Of a DNA stretch of 64,000 nt, positions 56,585 through 64,000 are shown one piece after another. The stretch is from Thereva unica (taxonomy: Eukaryota > Arthropoda > Insecta > Diptera > Therevidae). Under the pieces are notes generated by a model. The model ran no database searches and was not told where the DNA came from. It saw only the letters and a program-made list of their open reading frames with translations. The first letter of the stretch is position 1, and every line of letters starts with the position of its first letter. The DNA is taken from NCBI GenBank assembly GCA_949987705.1, contig OX465282.1:6374501-6438500 (forward strand), read 5' to 3'. Position numbers and translations under genes: made by a program.

Positions 56585-58228
56585 TGGGGTTTAATAGTTT
56601 AATAGTTTAATAGATTTTAAAGTACACAAGATATACATCTTTTAGAGTACAAAAAAAAAAGGAACAAAATTAAAATTAAAATATAATTAAAATTAAACTT
56701 AATAATTGAAAGATAAAAATAATAAAAAGTAATAAAAAAGTAAAAAATAATAAAAATTCAAAAATAAGAAAATAGTCAAAATTCCAGAGCAAAAAAAAAA
56801 AAATAGAAAGAAAGTAGAATTAAAATTAAGATTGAAGTGGGAGTGCTAGAGATAGGAGGGACAAAGATAGTTAGTGAGAAGAAGAAGATAGAAAAAGAAA
56901 CGCATGTCTTCTGAATGTTGTGGCTGAGCTCATTCTCTGAATGTAGTTTGGAAGATTATTCCAAATTCTGAGAGTATGCACAAAGAAGGAACGACTACCG
57001 ATTAGGGAAGAATGAGCAGGAATCAGGAATTTAACGGATCTCAAGGATTGCAAAGGAGAGAGGAAGTCAGAAAGGTAGCAGGGGCTTTTGGTATAAAAAA
57101 CCTTATGCAAAAGAAGAAGAGCCATGAGATCGATGAATTGAAAGAGGTCACAGCCCAGTAAGGAATTTTGTACTCGCGACACATGATCAGATCTTCTCAT
57201 ATGAAAAATAAACCTAATGCAATCATTAAACGCTACTCTAAGACGCTGACGGCAAGTTGAGTCGAAAGAAATATATACCAGCGAGCCGTAAAGGAAATGA
57301 GGAACAACAAGAGATTTAATAAGTTTGGCTCGAATGGGCAAAGATAACAGACTGCCATGTAACCATAGTTTACGAAGTGTGCCATAGATCTTAGAGAGCA
57401 GCAATGAGACATGATTGCAGCAGGAGAGTTTGGAATTTACAACAATACCCAGGTTTTTGGCATAGTCAACGATTGGAAGGGGAACATTATTAAGTAGAAG
57501 AGGAGAGAAACCATGGGGGGACAGTAAGCGACGACTAAGGAAAATTACTTGTGATTTAACTGGATTTAATTTAAGAAAATTATTCGAACTCCATTCGTTT
57601 ATTCGAGATAAGGTGCAATTAAGTTCAGACACACAATTTTCAATTTGATTAATAGGACAAGAGGTATATAGCTGGAGATCATCAGCATATAAATGATAAG
57701 AGCAGCGACGGATTACAGAGGGAAGATCATTAATATAAAGGGAGAACAGCAAAGGACCAAGAACCGAACCCTGAGGGACACCTGCAGGCACACTTAGGAA
57801 AGAAGAAGTAACATTATTATGCCGAACACACTGATATCTATTAGAGAGAAGTGAAGAGAGAAGGCGAACAGAAGAAGAGGAAAAGTGATACCGTTGACTA
57901 AGTTTATAGAGCAGATGCGAGTGAACTACAGAGTCGAAGGCTTTGGAGAAGTCAAGAAGAACTAGTATAGCAATGTCACCTCTGTCAAGGGCAGAACGAA
58001 GATCAGTTGTAACCTTCAATATAGCAGTTTGACAACTATGGGATTTGCGGAAGCCGGATTGGAATTTAGAAAGGAAATTATTAGAATCAAGATATCGCAA
58101 GACTTGAGTAGATACAATTTTTTCAAAAACTTTAGCGAGAAAGGGTAGAATACTAATAGGGCGAAAGTCTGACAAATTAACGGGGGAGGACTTTTTAGGA
58201 ATGGGAGTAACTATTCTCATTCCACTGC
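56585..58228 (-). pseudogene. 5'-truncated CR1/Jockey-like LINE with open RT frame
   Basis: The minus-strand frame from the ATG at 58220 runs 449 codons to 56871. RT motifs are RIVTPIPKK, LSDFRPISILPFLAKVFEKI, FQSGFRKSHSCQTAIL, LLDFSKAFDSV, GVPQGSVLGPLLFSLYINDL and catalytic LYADDLQLY. The C-terminal DYAKNLGIVVNSKLSC block and a FHMRRSDHVS segment follow. An in-frame TAG lies just upstream and no endonuclease is present, so the copy is 5'-truncated. The 3' end has three CTATTAAA repeats (about 56590-56615), the short tandem tail typical of CR1-like LINEs. The RT part has no internal stop and so is fairly young. Confidence 0.88.
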
Positions 58229-59046
58229 CTAATTCTCTATTTCCATCTCAAGTCAAAATTTGAGAACATCGGTTAAAGTTGGCTCTACTTCAACTTCAAC
58301 ACTCAAGTTTCGGAAATTCGGAATAAGCAAGTGACATCTGGTTCTCACACCAATGAACAAGAATTATAGTACCAAAGTACGTTATTTATGTTACTTATTT
58401 TCTATTGAAAAACATAAAATATATTAAAAATAAAAAAATTATTGCGGCAAAAGTCATTTGAGAGCTTTGCGAGTGCATAATTTGTGAAAATTGAATAATT
58501 AATAAAAATCGAATTTTCCGTTTTTTCTCATTCGGGTTCATTAGATGGCAGCACTTACATATTTTTTCCGAAAGAGATAAATTCAGTTAACAGAAATCTC
58601 GCCAAATTTTATCGACTTTAATTAAAAATTAAGTAAATTTGATTTTAAAATTAAGTAAAGTCCGGTCAAATCAAGTTTTAGTAAAAATCGAGAATTCTGT
58701 TGGCAATTTCTTTAGTGAATATTTGTTTAATGTAACAGCTGATATTGACATATTTTAAATTATGTCCGAAAATTCACTTCAACACTGTGCACATAGCAAA
58801 ATTAGCACTTTAACATTGTGAACCCGGCATAAAAATGCCGATAAATGCAACTAGTGCAGCTAGGGCTGTCGCCTTCGCTGATGCTGAGAATCGCAAAGTC
58901 TCAAATCCGCACTCACTTCCGCGTCGCCGGATCTGGGAATCGTGGCCAATAAATAATTTATAAACGTTCATAATTTTATAATTTCGAAAAATATTAAAAA
59001 CGAAAATTTCAAAAATGTGTTAATATAGTAAAAATTAACCGAAGCC
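58229..59046. other. Unassigned DNA
   Basis: AT-rich, no recognised coding or repeat signature. Confidence 0.4.
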
Positions 59047-59165
59047 TTTGAGATGAACTCAGGAGTACGACAAGGATGTTTACTTTCGCCGTTACTCTTT
59101 CTTATAGTAATAAACTATATCCTTGTCGGCGCTTTAGATAGTAAAACAGGTCGGATTCAATGGGA
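59047..59165 (+). pseudogene. Short LINE RT fragment
   Basis: The plus strand reads MNSGVRQGCLLSPLLFLIVI, then NYILVGALD, the conserved RT block before the catalytic loop, in the style of RTE/Nimb-type LINEs and distinct from both LINE families above. Nothing flanking can be assigned. Confidence 0.65.
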
Positions 59166-59394
59166 ATTGCTTGTATTAAAATTACGGTAAACATACTTCT
59201 TGAATAACTGTTTAATTGAATATTTTAAATTATTTAACGAAAAAATATAAATGCGTTTATTATTTTGTTCATTTAATCAAAATGTAAAATGCAAGACAAC
59301 CAAAAACGTATTATATTTCACAAGTGACGCGATTCAAAAATCACAAAGGACCCCGCACCGTTTATATGGGAAAATGTCTTTGGGTGAATTTTCT

Positions 59395-59945
59395 TGAAAT
59401 TTTTCGGGTTGATAGTTCTCAACATGTAGATCAAATGTCTCCATGGGAACATACTCCAAAAACCCCCGTTCCCCAAAAAGGACCACCAAAGGGCTAGAGG
59501 ATATAACTGATTTCGGAATGTAAAACAATTTATTCTTGAAGTCCACACAATGGCTACACCACACAACCATCCCTTTGACCCATCAAGCACCGACCATGCA
59601 TCCCCTCCCCTATCTCGTCCCCCACCACGACCCATCCTATGGACTTTTCTGATTTCTAAATTACCACGTAAGCAACCAATAAACACTCCAATCTCTGACC
59701 ATCTAACCCTCATGTATATGAGAAGTCTCCACTCTATCTCTCTAACTGATCATGAGTAGGTATTTGCTAACCAACATATTTTTACTCTCAGAGACAACCA
59801 TTACCCCCGACTCTCACTTCCGGCATTTACCACCTTTCATAACAAACCCCTCCACCGGCGATATTCATTGTGTCATTGGTTAAATAAATTCTTTTACATT
59901 CAGAAATCAGTTATATACCCCTAGCCCCTTGGGGGTGCGATTTGG
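59395..59945. repeat. Inverted-repeat element related to 10738-10905
   Basis: AGGATATAACTGATTT...GAATGTAAAACAATTTATT (59498-59535) is repeated in reverse complement at about 59882-59932. GGTTGATAGTTCTCAACATG at 59407 and the following block are shared with 10738-10905. The intervening ~340 bp is unassigned. It is probably a foldback or MITE; ends are not defined. Confidence 0.55.
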
Positions 59946-60101
59946 TCGGACGTATGTACGTTGCTGTAAATCTAAATCAATTACTCCAAACAAGTAAAAG
60001 TTGCGTTTAAAACTTCAAAGACGAAGACAACTTCAAAAGTTGTGTTTGAAACTAATATATTAGTTTTTATCCTTTTTTAAGGGCAAATACTATATTACGT
60101 T

Positions 60102-60330
60102 CTTCTTCTTCTTTGGTCCGTTAGTTGGCGTGAGAGAGCGACTATCTTCTGTTACAGTATTTTTGGTCCGAGCGGGACGTCCCAGCAATGGATACGCTGC
60201 TGTCGGTGCCGCATCGAAAAATGTGGTCTCTTGCCCTGTTTCTTCGGTTTCCCGATTCTGGTTAATTCGGCAGATCGAGTACCCGCCTCCTTTCACACCC
60301 TGGGCTTGGGACCAGGCGACGGCGAAGTTT
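60102..60330 (-). mobile_element. 229-bp internally deleted RTE derivative (SINE-like)
   Basis: CTATATTACGTT flanks both ends (60090-60101 and 60331-60342), a 12-bp target duplication. The minus strand starts like the full-length RTE 5' end (CCTGGTCCCAAGCCCAG) and ends like its 3' end (APTAAYPLLGRPART, then CTAACGG and an AAG tail), with ~3 kb of ORF missing and ~35 bp inserted near the 3' end. Because the duplication encloses the deleted form, it was mobilised as a short RNA, presumably by RTE enzyme. Confidence 0.88.
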
Positions 60331-60419
60331 CTATATTACGTTACATGGGAGAAAAAGCTGAATTCAAAAAATAAAATCAAAAGCAGCGTTTTCAACCCGA
60401 GTGTGATAAAAACATAATT

Positions 60420-60672
60420 GACGCTTTTACTGAGAGCAAAAGCGATTTAAATTTTTGTTCAGCGCAAAAGCGGTATAAGTTTTCATTAAGAGCAAAAGCG
60501 GAATAAAAAGTTAACCCGCTTTTGCTCTCGGTTTTTTGATACACCGTTTTTGCGCTGAAGTATAGTTATCCCATTTTTACTCTAAGAATACGAAGATATT
60601 CCTCTTTTGCGCTAAAAAAAAACCGAACCGTTTTCGCTCTCTTTTTTATTTTAGCCCGCTTTTGCTCTGAGG
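60420..60672. repeat. Array of GAGCAAAAGCGG words in both orientations
   Basis: GAGCAAAAGCG(A/G) or GCGCAAAAGCGG occurs at about 60433, 60462 and 60490. The reverse form CCGCTTTTGCTC and variants occur at about 60516, 60544, 60602, 60628 and 60656. Spacers are 15-40 bp and unrelated. It is non-coding. Confidence 0.85.
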
Positions 60673-60836
60673 GTGTAATTTAACCATTTTTTTCTTATCT
60701 TAATACTTCCTTTATTTAGTAATCACAACTTTTCACCTTAATAAAATTCGCAAAAATTATTTTTAAGTTTGTTTAGCCCCGAACGATTTCACTGACGTCA
60801 CATAAAATTGACATTTCGGGAATACATTACCTTATA

Positions 60837-61338
60837 CCCTTGACACACTGCAAAAACGAATGAACATTCTTCCAACTTCATTGGCTTTCAATGTTCATTC
60901 GTTTTATTAGTGACACACTGCATTTTTCAATCATTTTTCAAAGTTCATTAGAACTGTCAAAATACAAACTATACATAAACTGCCAAATATATGAACTGAA
61001 AGTGATTCCCTAGTGATTTATACTTTTAAATTTAATAAAAAATATTAATTGAGGCAGAGCAACAGTTATTTACAATAACCCTTACTTTTTTAAAAAAAAA
61101 TTCTAAAATGTGAATGACAGTTTGACAGTTATGTATTTTAGTTGGAATTCATGGAAAGTTGTTCGATAAATTCCCAATTTCACTTCCATCTTAACTGAAT
61201 GAAGTTATTTTGACTTCATTCGATTGAATGACGAATGAAGTTGTTGAATGAACATTGGACATGACACACTGAGCACGAATGATCATTCATAGCCGAATGA
61301 TACTTCAATGTTCATTCGATGCTGCAGTGTGTCAAGGG
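60837..61338. mobile_element. MITE with CCCTTGACACACTGCA termini
   Basis: CCCTTGACACACTGCA at 60837 and its complement ending 61338 are flanked by TA (60835-60836 and 61339-61340). GAATGAACATT-like words and ACACACTG words recur in both orientations near the ends. It abuts the truncated start of the Tc1 transposase. It has no ORF. Confidence 0.8.
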
Positions 61339-61342
61339 TATT

Positions 61343-62239
61343 ATATACATATGTATACCGTGCACCCGGAGACCAGGTCAAGGCAGAAATCGTTGCGCTT
61401 CCACCCGAGACGACCGCCTTATTGTCAGTAACGTGTTGAGAGATCGCTTTTCCACTGCTACTGAAGCTCGTACACGTCTGTTTGAAGTCAGGAATGTTAG
61501 TGTAAGTAAATGCACAATCTGAAGAAGACTGGCAGAAAGAAATTCAAGGGCTCTTCGTCCAGCTCGCGCTACACAACTTCTCCCACAGCACCGTAGAGCT
61601 AGACTTGTTTTTGCGCATCAATATTGTGATTGGACTATGGAGCACTGGAAGGACGTACTATTTTCAGATGAGAGCGCAATAGCCTTTAAAGGTCCAGATG
61701 GGCGCCAGCGCGTCTACAGACGTAAAATTGAGAGGTTTGCTCCCTGCGCTATAACCGAAACAGTGGGCTATTAAGGTGGATCAGTAATGATTTGGGGAGG
61801 TATCTCTTATGAGGCTCGTACCGATCTTGTTATTTTTGATAGGGGCAGTGTGAACGCTCATAGGTACGTGGAAGAAGTTCTCCAAGATCACGTCGTACCG
61901 TTTGCTCCATTTATTTGAGAAAATTTTAGGCTAATGCATGATAATGAACGTTGCCACGTCGCTCGATCTGTCACACAATACCTTAATAAGGTCGATATTC
62001 AAACTTTGTCATGGCCAGCGCGTAGTCCTGATATCAATCCAATCGAACACGTTTGGAACAACCTCAAAAGACGTGTTCGGGCAAGAGTACCAGTACTTAC
62101 TACCTTAAGGGAGCTCAAGACCGCTGTGGTAGAGGAGTGGCACAATATCCCTCAGACGGATATTCAGGACATCATGGATGGTCTTCCAAACAGGCTTCAA
62201 GAAGTCATTAGAGCCCGAGGTGGTAACACCCATTATTAA
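61343..62239 (+). pseudogene. Tc1 transposase remnant, three in-frame stops
   Basis: One plus-strand frame encodes a Tc1-type transposase from RRPGQGRNRCAS (about 61355) to the stop at 62237-62239. In-frame stops are at 61520-61522 (TGA), about 61772 (TAA) and about 61916 (TGA). The DD34E residues remain: VLFSDES, LMHDNERCH and SPDINPIEHVW. The N-terminal helix-turn-helix half is missing and the sequence starts next to the MITE at 60837-61338. It is distinct from the transposase at 51519-55435. Confidence 0.9.
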
Positions 62240-62586
62240 ATTTGAAGTAAATGACAAAAAATTTCCTTTTTTTTAAATATTCAGTCAACAAGGGACTCGA
62301 AAAAGTCGATTTCTTTGAATAAAATGTTATTAAATAATTTTTTTTGCTATATTTTCATTTGTTTTTATTTATCAAGGATTGTTTTCACATACCATCCATC
62401 AAATTACGTAAAATTAGACGGTTTGTAGACAAACTACAAGAATTACAGGGTGGGCGGTTAATTGTGCCTGTGAGTGTAGTTTTAGTTAGTAGGCCAGTCA
62501 GAGATTTTTTTTTTGTGATATCAAATTGTATAGCAAACTACTTGCACTACTATGTACTTTAGGGGTATCTCATAGATTACTAATTA

Positions 62587-62742
62587 GTACAGTTAAAATA
62601 GTAAAAATAACGGAAATGATTGGGTACAGGCTGAAAACAGTATCCCCTTATTAAGAACCCTAAAAGGAAGCTCTGTGCAAATTTACAGCCTGTACCCAAT
62701 CATTTCCGCTATTTCGCTTTTTTCGGCTTAATTTAACTGTAC
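62587..62742. mobile_element. Palindromic MITE, 156 bp
   Basis: GTACAGTTAAA at 62587 and TTTAACTGTAC ending 62742 are flanked by TA (62585-62586 and 62743-62744). The arms include GGAAATGATTGGGTACAGGC and its complement, with an ~18-bp indel in one arm. The central loop is about 45 bp. It has no coding capacity. Confidence 0.82.
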
Positions 62743-62744
62743 TA

Positions 62745-63379
62745 AATCTCCAAAAAGGAGCCAAAATTTAGGCCTGTGGAATTGTTTGAACAATAGGGTT
62801 TCTTTTTCTTTTTTTGCATATACAATAAAATGTACTAGATGAATCGCGTTACTCTAAACCAAAGCTAGCCTTCGGCTTTTATGGTTTCCAGAAAGGTGTC
62901 CTTTATTAACCAGAGTTCTTCCACTAGTTCAGAAATATCAAATGATATGAGTTACATTCAGAGTAAATTGCATTCCCTTCTTACTAAGGGCAACAATTAG
63001 ACATATTTTAGAGGAAGCAGTGGAACGATATCCAGAGACCATTATTATTTAATGAATAGTTTCTATATGGACGATCAACAAACGAAAGAGAAACGTCTAA
63101 AGGAATGTATCCATGAACCTACGCCAATGGAAAATGAACGATATTCATATTAGACAACAGTTTGAGAATAACGAGGAGCTTGCGAACATTCAGAAAAGCT
63201 CGTTGTTGAGCATCGATACTGTAGCTCGGTTATTGGAATCCGGATTAATTAGCATGAAGCGGAATGTATTAAGCGCAATGTCCTCATTTTATGATCCCCT
63301 AGGAAGTCTAGCCCAGCAGTCGGCAATCCAAATGCATCAGCGTGCCACAAAACCGATAATTAAAACAACTGCACATTAA
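62745..63379 (+). pseudogene. Decayed BEL/Pao RT fragment
   Basis: From about 63040 the plus strand shows YLMNSFYMDDQQT, the Pao-type catalytic FYxDD box. Then NLRQWKMNDIHI (about 63115) and MKRNVLSAMSSFYDPLGSLA (about 63255), matching the Pao segment KRxVLSxIASxFDPLG. The two parts are in different frames and several conserved residues are lost. 62745-63036 has only weak similarity. It is a different family member from the complete element at 19382. Confidence 0.72.
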
Positions 63380-64000
63380 GAGTGCCACCAAAAAATATTG
63401 AATATGGCGATAATTTTATTTGTGTAGTAAAAACTTTTCGCAAAGCAATTTAAGGCGTCATTAAGGCCAGGTCGGAAGGTAAGGCCCGATGAAGGGCACA
63501 CATTACTCAGTCTAACTGAGCAATGAGGACTTAAAGACCGTGGACTGAAGGTAACTCATGATTTCCTACATACACACAAGCAAAGACGATAGCTTAGCGT
63601 AGCAGATTGTTAATTCAAGTGCAATCTTTAAGGCCTTAACGAAAATTCCAGACTGAATAGAAGTTCAGATACTCAGGCCCGGACTGACGATAAACACCCA
63701 CAGACATAAATATTTTTGTCAGTTTTCCTAGGCTGTATGCGCCATCCAATTGGTTTGTGGCTGTTCTTGGTATCAAAACGAGAAATCTTCGGAGAACGAC
63801 CTGCCGGCGGCCTGTATGTGAATCGGGACCTCTATTATCAACGCTCGAGCGAGGGCTCAATTGGGATGAGAGTTTGGAGCTCAATTTGTAGTGAGTTAGA
63901 TGATTTGAGAGAATTCACGATTTCACGTCAAGTCTGTGCAGAAAATGAACTACCTTAGGGTTAACGTTACGTATTTGCATATGCCAGTCTGAGTGCATAT
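63380..64000. other. Unassigned DNA, with a repeat shared with 33360-33500
   Basis: 63650-63770 in reverse complement shares AAACTGACAAAAAT, TTTATCGTCAGT and neighbouring words with 33360-33500. No gene was recognised to the window end. Confidence 0.45.

Larger units (their letters stand above)
56442..62476 (+). mobile_element. Second Tc1-type element, perfect 26-bp TIRs, filled with insertions
   Basis: CACTCACAGGCACAATTAAC starts at 56442 and its exact complement ends at 62476; the repeat is perfect over 26 bp. TA flanks both ends (56440-56441 and 62477-62478). The transposase remnant (61343-62239) reads toward the right end. The 6-kb span includes a LINE, a short RTE derivative, a motif array and a MITE, so the original element was much shorter. 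Confidence 0.75.

Overview
The window looks like a stretch of insect nuclear DNA, most likely from a fly (Diptera). It is AT-rich, it carries four spliced exons of a dipteran-like syntrophin gene with GT/AG junctions, and the rest is dominated by transposable-element families typical of insects: Ty3/gypsy, BEL/Pao, RTE, CR1/Jockey-like and R1/LOA-like LINEs, Tc1, mariner, hAT-type and foldback MITEs. No prokaryotic operon, CRISPR array or rRNA was seen. The species is not determined by the sequence. LAYOUT. 1-6655: a truncated RTE LINE, then a ~0.5 kb TIR element split by a young, complete mag-like Ty3/gypsy element (1372-6234, identical 222-bp LTRs, CATAG target duplication). 7576-12832: four minus-strand syntrophin exons whose phases join exactly; a dead mariner and a dead R1/LOA-like LINE sit in the introns, with a palindromic MITE at 11982-12204. 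13574-19381: a tRNA-headed SINE-like element, a solo LTR (14913-15532), a hAT-type MITE (15941-16703) and unassigned DNA. 19382-27638: a complete BEL/Pao element (741-bp LTRs, CGGGG target duplication, uninterrupted 1768-codon ORF) whose leader contains a ten-copy motif array. 29569-31800: a decayed CsRn1/Kabuki-like gypsy element. 32340-33150: a diverged repeat array. 36480-44440: a decayed CR1/Jockey-like LINE, LOA-like fragments, a full-length RTE LINE with an uninterrupted 1050-codon ORF and an 11-bp target duplication (38912-42194), and a second copy of the hAT MITE. 46984-49618: a large TIR element enclosing a 128-bp minisatellite and a long hairpin. 50410-55900: an LOA-like RT split by a Tc1 element, which is itself broken by a MITE and by a tandem 1.44-kb dimer. 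56442-62476: a second Tc1-type element bounded by perfect 26-bp TIRs and filled with later insertions, including a 229-bp RTE-derived short element. 62587-64000: a palindromic MITE and a Pao RT remnant. HOW IT WORKS TOGETHER. Only the syntrophin exons look like host coding sequence. Syntrophins are adaptors of the dystrophin complex. The missing C-terminal exon must lie left of base 1, and the PDZ-encoding exons lie further right or outside the window, so most of the window is probably intronic or upstream DNA of this gene that has been repeatedly colonised. The intact RTE, BEL and near-intact gypsy copies suggest recently active families. The nesting order is readable: LOA, then Tc1, then MITE and dimer.
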